Below the pieces are notes generated by a model. The model worked only from the letters and a program-made list of their open reading frames with translations, was not told where the DNA came from and searched no databases. A stretch of 64,000 bases of DNA from Metaruminococcus_A gallistercoris (GTDB taxonomy: Bacteria; Bacillota; Clostridia; Oscillospirales; Ruminococcaceae): the NCBI GenBank assembly GCA_904394975.1, contig CAJFNQ010000025.1, positions 3,694-67,693 on the forward strand, given 5' to 3'. Made by a program: the position numbers and the translations under genes. This document shows positions 8,320 through 17,100 of this stretch, piece after piece (the stretch's first letter is position 1; each line of letters starts with the position of its first letter).

Positions 8320-8682
8320 TTACTTTTTTTCCGAGCGTTTAATGCTCTTGATTGCATAAGAACCCTGGCCTTCCAAAGAAACGGAAACCGCCGCAGAAAT
8401 CGCAGCGACTGTTTTTCCCGGAATACCGTCCTCAACAGCAGCATTCATGACCGGACCCGGTCCTGCCGGAGGCACAAACTCAGCAGCTTTTGCAGGTGCA
8501 GCTGCTTTTGGTGCAGCTGCGGGCGCAGACTGCGCTGCAACATCCGGCTGTTTTTTCTTCGACCCGGCAATACGGGAAACTACAGCGCCGGTGATGTACA
8601 GGATGATGACCAGACCAATAAGCGCAGCAAACACTACGATAAGCCCTGTTATAACAACAGCAATAATTGAGCCCCAATCCAT
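8320..8682 (-). CDS. oadG: OadG family decarboxylase gamma subunit
   Basis: A 120-residue protein with one N-terminal membrane helix (about 5-30, IIAVVITGLIVVFAALIGLVI), a basic stretch SKKKQ, and an Ala/Pro-rich linker (about 48-75). This is the architecture of the gamma/delta subunit that holds sodium-pump decarboxylase complexes together. The C-terminal segment (VAAISAAVSVSL) is the small conserved domain of the family. It is the first gene of a two-gene unit with oadB, behind AAAAGGAG and its own promoter. The linker and length fit the family, although low conservation makes the exact subtype uncertain. Confidence 0.85.
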   Translation of the reverse strand: MDWGSIIAVVITGLIVVFAALIGLVIILYITGAVVSRIAGSKKKQPDVAAQSAPAAAPKAAAPAKAAEFVPPAGPGPVMNAAVEDGIPGKTVAAISAAVSVSLEGQGSYAIKSIKRSEKK

Positions 8683-8738
8683 CTTTGCTTCTCCTTTTTA
8701 TAAAATTTTCATGCGTTAAAAAACTAACGATTGGAATT

Positions 8739-8767
8739 ATTATAACCTATCTAAAAATAAATTTCAA
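8739..8767 (-). promoter_or_regulatory. oadG-oadB promoter
   Basis: Minus-strand TTGAAA (8762-8767), 17-bp spacer, TATAAT (8739-8744): a near-consensus sigma-A promoter about 57 bp before the oadG start. Confidence 0.75.
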
Positions 8768-8815
8768 TGAATATCTGCAATTTTTTCATAATTTCATCCA
8801 CCTTTTTAAAAAGCA

Positions 8816-8845
8816 TTGCCATGGTAAAAGAAAGCGAGGTATAAT
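8816..8845 (+). promoter_or_regulatory. mscS promoter
   Basis: TTGCCA (8816-8821), 18-bp spacer, TATAAT (8840-8845), about 50 bp before the mscS start. It is divergent from the oadG promoter. Confidence 0.7.
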
Positions 8846-8896
8846 AAAGCAAAGTAAAAAAGCCATGCCGCGCAACTCGCAAAGTGAGGAAAATAA

Positions 8897-9727
8897 ATGA
8901 ATATTGTCAATGAAGTTTACCAGTATCTCGTGCAAAAAGCACCGCAAATCCTTATGGCAATCGTTGTGTTCGCAGCCGGGATGGTGGTGGTTTACTTTTT
9001 AAACCGCCTGACCAAGAAAGCGCTCGCACGCAGCCGCATCGATCAAGCGATCGTCCGTTTTATTGAACCGGTCGTTAAAATCGGCCTTTATATCGTCGTG
9101 GGGATCATTGCCCTTTCCGTTGCGGGATTTCCCACCACCTCGCTGGTCGCGGCGTTTGGTGCGGTTGGACTGGCTGTGAGCCTTGCCGTAAAAGATTCCC
9201 TTGCAAACATGGCAAGCGGCCTTTTGCTGCTCGCCTCAAAGCCATTTAAGATCGGCGATGTCGTTGAAGCAGACGGAGTCACCGGAACGGTGAAAGAGAT
9301 CAGCATTCTTTACACGCAAATCAATACATTTGACAACCGTGTCGTGTACATCCCAAACGGGCAAATCGCAGACGAACAGATCATCAATATCTCACGGGAA
9401 GGAGAACGCCGGCTGGACCTTACGTTCGGCATCTCTTATAAAGACGATGTAGAACGTGCAAAAGCTTTAATCAAAAGCGCTGTGGATGCGCACAAAGATG
9501 CATTGAAAACGCCGGAACCGATCATTCGCTTATGTGAACTGGGAGACAGCGCTGTAAAAATCTCCTGCTATGTCTGGGTAGAGTCTTCCAATCTGATCAA
9601 TTTAAAATTTGATCTTTTAGAGCAGGTCAAACAGTTGTTTGATGAAAACGGGATTTCCATCCCCTACCCGCAGCTCGATGTTCATCTTGATCCTTCTTCT
9701 CAGCAACCCACTAATCAGGCTGAATAA
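8897..9727 (+). CDS. mscS: MscS family mechanosensitive channel
   Basis: A 276-residue small-conductance mechanosensitive channel that opens on membrane tension during hypo-osmotic shock. Three N-terminal membrane helices are visible (about 15-35, 58-78, 82-110). The third has the Gly/Ala-rich pore pattern AAFGAVGLAVSLAVKDSLANMASG, followed by the MscS beta-domain KPFKIGDVVEADGVTGTV and the NGQIADEQIINISREGERR segment. The C-terminal alpha/beta domain ends before a short Ser/Gln-rich tail. The length is typical of bacterial MscS (about 280). It has its own promoter and shares a bidirectional terminator with galM. Confidence 0.93.
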   Translation: MNIVNEVYQYLVQKAPQILMAIVVFAAGMVVVYFLNRLTKKALARSRIDQAIVRFIEPVVKIGLYIVVGIIALSVAGFPTTSLVAAFGAVGLAVSLAVKDSLANMASGLLLLASKPFKIGDVVEADGVTGTVKEISILYTQINTFDNRVVYIPNGQIADEQIINISREGERRLDLTFGISYKDDVERAKALIKSAVDAHKDALKTPEPIIRLCELGDSAVKISCYVWVESSNLINLKFDLLEQVKQLFDENGISIPYPQLDVHLDPSSQQPTNQAE

Positions 9728-9758
9728 AAAGACTCCCATGGAGCTTCAAACAGTTACG

Positions 9759-9795
9759 AAAAAAAGCGGCGGAACCCCAGTTCCGTCGCTTTTTC
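9759..9795. terminator. bidirectional terminator between mscS and galM
   Basis: Arms AGCGGCGGAAC (9765-9775) and GTTCCGTCGCT (9780-9790), one G-T wobble, flanked by A7 on the left and T5 on the right. It sits between the convergent mscS and galM genes and should terminate both. Confidence 0.9.
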
Positions 9796-9806
9796 ATCGG
9801 CAAATG

Positions 9807-10886
9807 TTATTTTTCCACAGAGAACCGGTATTCGGTCGTAAACGAATACAGGCTGCCCGCCTTCAGCACAGGCGACGGGAAGTTTTTGTGTTTCATCGCG
9901 TTGGGGAAAAACTGTGTTTCCAGGCAAAATCCCGCATGCGGCTGATATTTCACACCGCCTTTTCCGATAACCTGATCGCTCAAGCCGTTTCCACAGTAAA
10001 ACTGAATGCCGGGTTTGTTGGTATACACCGTCATTTTAATGCCTGTATCCGGGCAAACCGCTTCTGCTGCGATAGGCAGCTTATCCGAATGATCGTCCTC
10101 ATCCGCGCCGTTTAAAACCCAGTTGTGGTCATAACCGTGCGCGGAAACAAGGCCAGGCTCATCGTCATGGATTCGTTCACCGATCACATGATAATCAATG
10201 AAGTCATAAGGTGTTCCCACAACATCCGCAATGATGCCGTTCGGAAGGGTTTCGTCATTGCCTACGGTATATTTTTCTGCATAAAGTTTTAATTTATGAT
10301 CCAGCACGTTCTTGCCGCTGTCCTGACCAGCAAGGTTAAAGTAAGTGTGATTGGTGAGGTTGCAGACGGTATCACGGTCGCTGACCGCACGATAATCGAT
10401 TACAAGACCATTTTCTTCCGTTAATTTATAAACCACAGTCACATTCAGGTTACCAGGATAGTTTTCATCTCCATCCGGGCTGAACAGCTTGAGCTCCAGC
10501 TCATCGCCTGTCGCACCTTTCATGATTTCAACATTCCACACCTTTTTATCAAATCCAATCTTGCCGCCGTGAAGATGGTTGTTTCCATCGTTCAAATAAA
10601 GGTGATAGGTCTGACCGTTGAGTTCAAACTCGCCTTTTTCAATACGGTTTCCACAGCGGCCAATCAGCGCGCCCAAAAATCCACCTCTGGTCTGATACTC
10701 GCCAATGGTGTCATAACCCAAAGCAACATCTTTCATATCGCCGTTTTTATCCGGCACAAGAATGGAAACAACAGTTCCTCCATAATTGGTGATACTCACC
10801 TTCATGGAGCCATTGTCAAGTGTGTAAAGGTCAACGTCAACCCCTGTAGAAGTTGTTCCAAAGGGTTTTTTTGTGATGGTTGTCAT
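9807..10886 (-). CDS. galM: aldose 1-epimerase (mutarotase)
   Basis: A 359-residue galactose mutarotase that interconverts alpha and beta anomers before galactokinase. Family motifs are visible: NRIEKGEFELNGQTYHL, the catalytic-His region NLTNHTYFNLAG, and near the C-terminus KYQPHAGFCLETQFFPNA with the catalytic Glu. The frame opens at 10910, but AAGGAG is 7 bases before the ATG at 10886 (MTTITKKPF), which is chosen. It is last in the galactose cluster, separated from galE by a 269-bp gap containing a hairpin and its own extended -10 promoter, so it can be expressed separately. Confidence 0.93.
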   Translation of the reverse strand: MTTITKKPFGTTSTGVDVDLYTLDNGSMKVSITNYGGTVVSILVPDKNGDMKDVALGYDTIGEYQTRGGFLGALIGRCGNRIEKGEFELNGQTYHLYLNDGNNHLHGGKIGFDKKVWNVEIMKGATGDELELKLFSPDGDENYPGNLNVTVVYKLTEENGLVIDYRAVSDRDTVCNLTNHTYFNLAGQDSGKNVLDHKLKLYAEKYTVGNDETLPNGIIADVVGTPYDFIDYHVIGERIHDDEPGLVSAHGYDHNWVLNGADEDDHSDKLPIAAEAVCPDTGIKMTVYTNKPGIQFYCGNGLSDQVIGKGGVKYQPHAGFCLETQFFPNAMKHKNFPSPVLKAGSLYSFTTEYRFSVEK

Positions 10887-10955
10887 AAGCATGCTCCTTG
10901 TCAAAATCACATAAATTCAAAAATAAGTATCCCTTTTCAAAGATATTTGCTTTTT

Positions 10956-10985
10956 ATTATAGCACCGTCAAGCAGAAAAATGCAA
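10956..10985 (-). promoter_or_regulatory. galM promoter
   Basis: Minus-strand TTGCAT (10980-10985), 18-bp spacer, TATAAT (10956-10961) with an upstream TGC making an extended -10. It is about 70 bp before the galM start. Confidence 0.65.
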
Positions 10986-11088
10986 CAGAAAGTTGAATTG
11001 TTGACGAAAAGCAGATGCACATTTTACCGAATACAAACCTGCAAATCCACCTGAACTGCGATATAAAGCATTTTGCCCATAAAATAAT

Positions 11089-11128
11089 CGGCAAATCATC
11101 CGCAGCATATGCTTCAGATGACTTGCCG
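11089..11128 (-). terminator. hairpin after galE with nested palindrome
   Basis: Outer arms CGGCAAATCATC (11089-11100) and GATGACTTGCCG (11117-11128) have one mismatch. The loop contains a perfect 10-bp palindrome AGCATATGCT (11104-11113). On the minus strand it is followed by ATTATTTTAT. It lies 28 bp after the galE stop and is a probable galE terminator, but the weak U-run leaves an operator role possible. Confidence 0.5.
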
Positions 11129-11155
11129 AACGCTGTTTTGCCTGTAATTTCACCG

Positions 11156-12151
11156 TTATTGGTTACAGATAAACCGCCAACCATCCCGGCACATTTCTTC
11201 GATTCCTCTTTCCGCTTTCCAATGAAGCAGTTCAGCCGCCTTGGAAGTTTCCGCATATGCGGAAGCGATGTCGCCGGCACGACGAGGAACAATCTTGTAA
11301 GGTACCGTCACACCGTTTGCCTTTTCAAATGCGGTTACCATTTCCAACACGCTGGTTCCTTTTCCGGTACCGAGGTTGATACAGTCACAGCCGGTACGGT
11401 TCATCGCATAATCAAGCGCCGCAAGATGACCTTTCGCCAGGTCGACAACATGGATGTAATCACGCACACCTGTGCCGTCAACTGTATCATAATCGTTGCC
11501 GTACACATTCAAATGCGGCAGTTTGCCGAGCGCCACCAGGTTGATGTACGGCATGAGATTATTGGGGATACCGTTCGGATTCTCCCCAATGAGCCCGCTT
11601 TCATGCGCGCCAACCGGATTAAAATAACGCAGATTCACTGCGCTCCACTGGGAGTCCGCTTTGCACACATCTTCTATCATCTGCTCCAGCATTACCTTAG
11701 TATAGCCATAAGGATTTGTTGCCGAAGTGGGCATGCCTTCCTTAAATGGAACCGGATTGTTCATGCCATACACGGTTGCGGAAGAGGAAAACACCAGTTT
11801 TTTGCAGCCTTCTTTGCGCATCGCGTCCAACAAAGTCAAAGTACCGGTAATGTTGTTCCAGTAATACTCCAACGGTTTTTCTACCGATTCACCCACTGCC
11901 TTGAATCCGGCAAAGTGGATGACCGCATCCACCGCACTGTGCTTAAAGATGCTTTGCAGGGTACGGCGGTCTAAAATATCCGCTTGAAAAAATGAAACAG
12001 TTTTTCCTGTAATCGACTCAATCTTATCGACTACTTCAATTTTCGAATTGGAAAGGTTGTCTACAATCAACACCTCATGACCGGCATTGAGCAGTTCCAC
12101 ACAGGTATGGCTTCCAATAAAGCCGGTACCTCCTGTAACCAGAATCGTCAT
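11156..12151 (-). CDS. galE: UDP-glucose 4-epimerase
   Basis: A 331-residue extended short-chain dehydrogenase that interconverts UDP-galactose and UDP-glucose with bound NAD. The N-terminal Rossmann motif VTGGTGFIGSHT is at residues 5-16. The catalytic Ser-Ser-Ala-Thr-Val-Tyr segment is seen as FSSSATVYGM, followed by YxxxK as YGYTKVMLE. RYFNPVGAH and RDYIHVVDLAKGH are typical GalE blocks. Length is normal. It follows galK by 19 bp in the same transcript, and supplies the last step of the Leloir pathway, as well as UDP-galactose for cell-wall sugars. Confidence 0.96.
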   Translation of the reverse strand: MTILVTGGTGFIGSHTCVELLNAGHEVLIVDNLSNSKIEVVDKIESITGKTVSFFQADILDRRTLQSIFKHSAVDAVIHFAGFKAVGESVEKPLEYYWNNITGTLTLLDAMRKEGCKKLVFSSSATVYGMNNPVPFKEGMPTSATNPYGYTKVMLEQMIEDVCKADSQWSAVNLRYFNPVGAHESGLIGENPNGIPNNLMPYINLVALGKLPHLNVYGNDYDTVDGTGVRDYIHVVDLAKGHLAALDYAMNRTGCDCINLGTGKGTSVLEMVTAFEKANGVTVPYKIVPRRAGDIASAYAETSKAAELLHWKAERGIEEMCRDGWRFICNQ

Positions 12152-12170
12152 AAAACGACCTCCATTTCAA

Positions 12171-13475
12171 TCATCTAATATTAACATGTGTTCCACCGCA
12201 GGGACGGATCTTCAGCAGGTGACAACAATCCTTCCCAAAAACATTCTCCATCTCTTTGCAATAGTCTTCTGCCATCTCTTTGGGAAGATATGCCTGAATC
12301 GTACCGGCAAAGCCCCCGCCATGTACCCGGCAGGCACCCTTGCCGTTCAACAGCCGCTCCGAAAGAGCAAGTGCCAGCGCAAGCCCCTGTTCTTTTGTGC
12401 TGCCAGGCGGTGTAACATTTTGCAGCCGGCAGGCAGAAGAAGCGCCCGACGCTTTGACCAGCTCAAAAAAGCGGTTCATCTCCCGATCACGAAGTGCATT
12501 TGCCATTTTCGGAACCCGCTGGTCTTCATCGAAAAAGTGAATCGCACGCAAAACAGCACGATCGCCCAGCTGTGAACGCAGCTGCGGGAGACAGCGGAAG
12601 AACTCCTGCTCATTTACCTCGCGCAGCACCTCTTTGCCAAGTGCCTTAGCCACGCCGGACATTTCTGCCGGTACAGCGGCGTATTCACCAGTGAGATCGG
12701 CATGGCTGCCTCCGGTGTTAACAACGCACAGATAATAGCCATACTCGGTAAAATCGCAGAACAACTGATCCACTTTCGGAACTGCGGGATCGGCAAAATC
12801 GATCTCGATCAACCCTCCGAATGAACATGCCATCTGATCGAGCAAACCGCACGGCTTTCCAAAATAACGGTTCTCAGAATACTGACCGATCTGCGCGATC
12901 TCGATGGCGCCAACCGTTCCGTCATTGTAAAGGTGATTGAGCATGGTTCCTACCAGCACCTCAAACGCAGCGGAAGAAGACAGGCCCGATCCGCGTAAAA
13001 CGTCAGAAGTAGTATATGCGTCAAATCCGCCGATCGCATACCCAAGCTGTTGAAAACGTGAAGCAATGCCGCGAACGAGCGCGGTCGATGTATTTTCCTC
13101 CTCCGGTTTCGGATCAAGGTCAGAGAGAGAAACAATGTTTTCATCATGCCCCTCAGAATGAATATGAATCACACCGCGGTCATTTTTAGAAGCGACCGCT
13201 ACAGCGTCTAGATCAATCGATGCGGCCAATGTTCTTCCCCGCTGATGATCGGTATGGTTTCCGCCGATCTCAGTACGCCCCGGAGCACTGAAGAAGCAAA
13301 CTTCCCGCTCTGCTCCGAAAAGCCGCTCAAACTCTTCCAAAGCGGTTATGTAGCGTTCCCGCTGACGGGTCACATCTTCTTGTTTATAAAGGCGTGAAAA
13401 TTCTTTTTCTGCCGCTCCCGCCTTCAAAAGCTGTTTACACTCACTTGTTTTAGCCAAGGCAAATTCCCCCTGCAT
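12171..13475 (-). CDS. galK: galactokinase
   Basis: A 434-residue GHMP-family kinase that phosphorylates galactose to galactose-1-phosphate. The galactokinase signature reads APGRTEIGGNHTDHQ, a variant of the usual GRVNLIGEHTDY seen in the longer clostridial subfamily. The ATP-binding GHMP motif LRGSGLSSSAAFEV and the C-terminal VHGGGFAGTIQAYLP block are intact. The ATG at 13475 overlaps the preceding stop as TGATG, suggesting coupling. However, AGGGGGA lies 8 bases before an in-frame TTG at 13457, which would give MAKTSECKQLL and is a serious alternative. No galT is found next to it. Confidence 0.92.
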   Translation of the reverse strand: MQGEFALAKTSECKQLLKAGAAEKEFSRLYKQEDVTRQRERYITALEEFERLFGAEREVCFFSAPGRTEIGGNHTDHQRGRTLAASIDLDAVAVASKNDRGVIHIHSEGHDENIVSLSDLDPKPEEENTSTALVRGIASRFQQLGYAIGGFDAYTTSDVLRGSGLSSSAAFEVLVGTMLNHLYNDGTVGAIEIAQIGQYSENRYFGKPCGLLDQMACSFGGLIEIDFADPAVPKVDQLFCDFTEYGYYLCVVNTGGSHADLTGEYAAVPAEMSGVAKALGKEVLREVNEQEFFRCLPQLRSQLGDRAVLRAIHFFDEDQRVPKMANALRDREMNRFFELVKASGASSACRLQNVTPPGSTKEQGLALALALSERLLNGKGACRVHGGGFAGTIQAYLPKEMAEDYCKEMENVFGKDCCHLLKIRPCGGTHVNIR

Positions 13476-14521
13476 CAGACAAAATAATAAAGCGTGTCCC
13501 ACGCTGGTATATAAGGGTGATGCCGTAAATAGACCTTGTAATCCTCCCGCAAATTTTTCACCTGCAGAGGAATCGCAAACAGGTCCTCATTTCGGTGGTA
13601 GGCGCTGACCGCCAGCTTAGGCTTATATGCCTTTATCTGCCCTGTGCAGCCTTCCAGCGCTTCACGCTCCACACCTTCTACATCCATTTTTATATAGCTT
13701 AACGGAAAAGCAGTGATCTGGTCAAGAGGTTTTGCCAGAATTTCTGTTTTTCCTGTACTGCTCACCGCTGAACTGCGCCCAGCTTTTCCGTTAAACCTCA
13801 GAATCTCTTCTTTGTTCCATGCTCCGGTACATAGTAATTGGGCACGCTCTAATGCATCATACCGGTTTTGCAGTTTTCTAAAATTTTTGGGATTGGGTTC
13901 CAAGGCGTAAATATAGCGATAATTCCCGCCGGTTTGTTCCAAAAATTCAGCGACCGTATCCCCGTCGTACGCGCCAAGGTCGGCATAAACCTCGTTCTGT
14001 CCGAGCCGCAGGATATTTTGATACGCTTCCTCGCGCGGCGTCTCACAACACAGCAGGCGATCGATCTGCCCGCCCAGTTTAAAGCGCAGCACCTGCTCAA
14101 ACACATGGCGGGAAGTATCATCCGCCAACATAGAATAAACCTCTTTCAACTCCTGTTCATGCAGGGAAAAATACTCCCGCTCAAACAACCCGCCGCCAAA
14201 CAGCGGCACATCCGGTGCATAGAGTTCCTGTTCTTCGGCAATGCCACGAATTTTTGCGACCAGTCCCGGTTCAAACGCCGCAAAAGCAAGCAAAACCACC
14301 ATCGGCCCAAACTGCTCTTTGGCTTCCGTGTACCGAAGTACGCGATGGCCTAGGAAACTGTGCCCGCGAACATACTCATCACTCGCAAAAATCCCTGCAA
14401 CTGGAATGCGGTACCGCTCACAAACGCGAACAATTTTTTCACAGCCGTCTCCCATTCCGTATATAACAACCGGCTTTTTCACCGTTTGCAGGTACTCCCA
14501 CAAAAAGAAAGTTTCGTTCAT
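13475..14521 (-). CDS. FkbM family methyltransferase
   Basis: A 348-residue protein in two parts. The N-terminal about 150 residues look like a nucleotide-binding fold (VVIYGMGDGCEKIVRVCERY). The C-terminal part is a FkbM-type SAM-dependent methyltransferase: VYADLGAYDGDTVAEFL as motif I, YALEPNPKNFRKL as the acidic loop, and YIKMDVEGVEREALEG as the conserved catalytic-region block. FkbM proteins usually O-methylate sugars or polyketides. The start at 14521 is set by GAGAGGAG; the frame opens upstream at 14575. It is first in a unit with galK and galE (TGATG junction), an unusual place for it. The acceptor is unknown. Confidence 0.85.
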   Translation of the reverse strand: MNETFFLWEYLQTVKKPVVIYGMGDGCEKIVRVCERYRIPVAGIFASDEYVRGHSFLGHRVLRYTEAKEQFGPMVVLLAFAAFEPGLVAKIRGIAEEQELYAPDVPLFGGGLFEREYFSLHEQELKEVYSMLADDTSRHVFEQVLRFKLGGQIDRLLCCETPREEAYQNILRLGQNEVYADLGAYDGDTVAEFLEQTGGNYRYIYALEPNPKNFRKLQNRYDALERAQLLCTGAWNKEEILRFNGKAGRSSAVSSTGKTEILAKPLDQITAFPLSYIKMDVEGVEREALEGCTGQIKAYKPKLAVSAYHRNEDLFAIPLQVKNLREDYKVYLRHHPYIPAWDTLYYFV

Positions 14522-14541
14522 AAAGCTCCTCTCAAACAAGA

Positions 14542-14565
14542 ATCCCTGTGCAAACGCACAGGGAT
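14542..14565 (-). terminator. ftsH terminator / hairpin before FkbM gene
   Basis: Perfect arms ATCCCTGTGC and GCACAGGGAT with a 4-base loop, followed on the minus strand by TCTTGTTT. It lies 21 bp after the ftsH stop and 20 bp before the FkbM start, so it would end the gdpP-ftsH transcript or attenuate read-through. Confidence 0.7.
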
Positions 14566-14586
14566 GAATAAACAACCACTTTTAGT

Positions 14587-16521
14587 TTAGTGTTCAACGT
14601 AACCCTCAGGCCCGAAATCACGAGGAGCCTCTTCGTTTTGAACAGGTGTCTCTTCGGCGGAATCGGTAAATTTATCCGAAACCATCTCCGCAACGATTTC
14701 ACCCTCCATCAGCTTTTTAAACTCTGCTCCGTCAATCTTCTCATGGGTGATCAGGTACTCCGCCACATTGATGAGCTGATCCCGGTGAGCGGTGAGAATA
14801 TCGCCAGACTGCTCATACGCATTGTCAATAATCTCACGGATTTCGCCGTCAATTTCCGCCGCTACTGTTTCAGAATAGTTTCTGGACTGATTGAAATCAC
14901 GGCCGAGGAACACTTCATGATCCGCCTGCCCGTAAACGATGGTTCCCAGCTTTTCGCTGAACCCGTAACGGGTCACCATGCTGCGCGCGATCTTCGTCGC
15001 CCGCTCAATGTCGTTGGAAGCGCCAGTTGAAATATCTTCCAGCATAAGGCTTTCCGCCACACGGCCGCCCAGCAGAACCACAAGCTCTTCCTGCATCTCT
15101 TTCTTGCGCATATAGCTCTTGTCATGCTCCGGAAGAGACATGGTAAAGCCGCCCGCCATACCGCGCGGGATGATAGAAACCTGATGCACCGGGCTCTGCG
15201 TTTTGCAATAGTAGGTACAAACCGCATGACCCGCTTCATGGTAAGCAGTCAATTTCTTTTCAGCCGGTGTGATAACTCTGGATTTCTTTTCCGGACCAGC
15301 AACCACTTTAATGGTCGCCTCTTCGATATCCTGTTCAATAATGGCTTTCCGGTTATGACGTGCAGCCAGAAGCGCCGCTTCATTAAGCAGGTTTTCCAAA
15401 TCCGCGCCGGTAAATCCGGCCGTCGATTTCGCAATAACTGAAAGGTCAACGTCAAAGCCCAGCGGCTTGTTGCGCGCGTGAACTTTTAAAATTTCCTCAC
15501 GACCTTTTACATCCGGATAGCCCACCATGATTTCACGGTCAAACCGGCCGGGACGCAGAAGCGCCGGGTCAAGAATATCACGACGGTTAGTAGCCGCAAT
15601 GATAATAATCCCCTCGTTCGCACCAAAGCCATCCATTTCAACCAACAACTGGTTCAAGGTCTGTTCACGCTCATCGTGACCGCCGCCCAGACCGGCGCCG
15701 CGCTGACGGCCGACTGCGTCGATCTCATCGATGAAGATGATGGCCGGAGCGTTCTTTTTGGCCTGTTCAAACAGATCACGTACACGGGACGCACCAACAC
15801 CGACAAACATTTCCACAAAGTCAGAACCGGAAATAGAGAAGAACGGAACGCCCGCTTCGCCCGCTACTGCACGCGCAAGCAGGGTTTTACCGGTACCCGG
15901 AGGGCCCATAAGCAAAACGCCTTTCGGAATACGCGCGCCCAGCTCATTGAACTTTTTCGGGTTTTTCAAAAATTCTACGATTTCAACCAACTCGGCTTTT
16001 TCCTCATCTGCGCCGGCTACGTCTGCAAACGTCGCCTTTTTGCCCTGAGTCAAACCGTTTTTGGCGTTCATTTTTCCAAACTGATTGATCTTTCCGCCAC
16101 CCTGCTGGCGCATGATCAACACCCAGAAAACAATCATCACACCAATGAGAAGCAGTGTCGGCAGGAAGTTGAGCAGCCAGGAATTATCCTGAATCGGCAG
16201 ATAATTGTATGAAATCTGATCGTCCAAATGTTCCTTGTTGTATTCAACGACCATTGGCTCGACCAATTCCACAAACAAGCCCACATTCGGCACCTTGTAA
16301 ACAAGTGTTGTATCGCGCCCTTCAATGTTCGCTTTCAGTTCCCCTGTTCCAAGGTCCAGTTCAAATTCTTTTACCTTGTTCTGCTGGAAATAGTCAACAA
16401 CTTCGGAGTACGCGATCTGCTCGCCGGTGGGAGTCACCATGTTCATCATAAACATGAACCCGCCAATGAGCGCCACAAACACCAAGACGTATATGAGTAT
16501 GCTCTTCCCTTTTTTGTTCAA
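14587..16521 (-). CDS. ftsH: ATP-dependent zinc metalloprotease FtsH
   Basis: A 644-residue membrane-anchored AAA+ protease that degrades misfolded membrane proteins and regulators. Two membrane helices (about 8-26 and 115-137) flank a short extracytoplasmic domain. Walker A GPPGTGKT is at 206-213, Walker B IIFIDEIDAVG at 261-271, the second region of homology has ATNRRDILDPALLRPGRFDR, and the zinc site HEAGH is at 428-432. The start is TTG at 16521, with GGAG 8 bases upstream. It follows hpt by 39 bp in the widely conserved tilS-hpt-ftsH order. Length and C-terminal acidic tail are normal. Confidence 0.97.
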   Translation of the reverse strand: MNKKGKSILIYVLVFVALIGGFMFMMNMVTPTGEQIAYSEVVDYFQQNKVKEFELDLGTGELKANIEGRDTTLVYKVPNVGLFVELVEPMVVEYNKEHLDDQISYNYLPIQDNSWLLNFLPTLLLIGVMIVFWVLIMRQQGGGKINQFGKMNAKNGLTQGKKATFADVAGADEEKAELVEIVEFLKNPKKFNELGARIPKGVLLMGPPGTGKTLLARAVAGEAGVPFFSISGSDFVEMFVGVGASRVRDLFEQAKKNAPAIIFIDEIDAVGRQRGAGLGGGHDEREQTLNQLLVEMDGFGANEGIIIIAATNRRDILDPALLRPGRFDREIMVGYPDVKGREEILKVHARNKPLGFDVDLSVIAKSTAGFTGADLENLLNEAALLAARHNRKAIIEQDIEEATIKVVAGPEKKSRVITPAEKKLTAYHEAGHAVCTYYCKTQSPVHQVSIIPRGMAGGFTMSLPEHDKSYMRKKEMQEELVVLLGGRVAESLMLEDISTGASNDIERATKIARSMVTRYGFSEKLGTIVYGQADHEVFLGRDFNQSRNYSETVAAEIDGEIREIIDNAYEQSGDILTAHRDQLINVAEYLITHEKIDGAEFKKLMEGEIVAEMVSDKFTDSAEETPVQNEEAPRDFGPEGYVEH

Positions 16522-16560
16522 AATCTCAACTCCAGTTCAACAGAAACGGCTGCCCGTTTT

Positions 16561-17100
16561 TTATTTGGAATAAACTTCCGGTTTTAAAATGCCGACATAC
16601 GGCAGATTGCGGTATTTTTCCGCATAGTCAAGCCCATATCCAACCACAAACTCATCCGGCACCACAAAGCCAAAATAGTCCGCGGCAACATCCGCCTGAC
16701 GGCGCTCCGGCTTGTCAAGCAATGTGCACAGCCGAAGGGAACTCGGCCCACGCTGTTTTAACAACCCGGTGATATAGCTTAAGGTCATGCCGCTGTCCAA
16801 AATATCCTCAACCAGCAGCAGATCTTTCCCTTCCAGATTTTGGTCGAGGTCCTTGATGATCTTAACGACGCCGGATGTTTTCACGCCGGAGCCGTAACTG
16901 GAAACCGACATGAAATCAATCTCACAAGGCACAGTGATGGCACGCATCAGGTCAGCCATAAACACAACCGAACCTTTGAGCACACTGACCATCATCAGAT
17001 TTTTACCCTGATAATCCTCACTGATTTTCTTTCCCAACTCTGCGACCTTGTTCTGCAGCTCTTCTTCACTGATTAAAACCTTTAAAATGTCATTTTTCAT
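16561..17100 (-). CDS. hpt: hypoxanthine phosphoribosyltransferase
   Basis: A 179-residue type I phosphoribosyltransferase that salvages hypoxanthine (and usually guanine) with PRPP. The PRPP-binding loop VEDILDSGMT is at 97-106. The SVLKGSVVFMADL segment (39-51) holds the pyrophosphate loop, and PDEFVVGYGLDYAEKYRNLPY near the C-terminus is the conserved purine-site and Mg-binding region. The ATG overlaps the tilS stop by 4 bp. The association with tilS and ftsH is common in Firmicutes. Confidence 0.96.
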   Translation of the reverse strand: MKNDILKVLISEEELQNKVAELGKKISEDYQGKNLMMVSVLKGSVVFMADLMRAITVPCEIDFMSVSSYGSGVKTSGVVKIIKDLDQNLEGKDLLLVEDILDSGMTLSYITGLLKQRGPSSLRLCTLLDKPERRQADVAADYFGFVVPDEFVVGYGLDYAEKYRNLPYVGILKPEVYSK

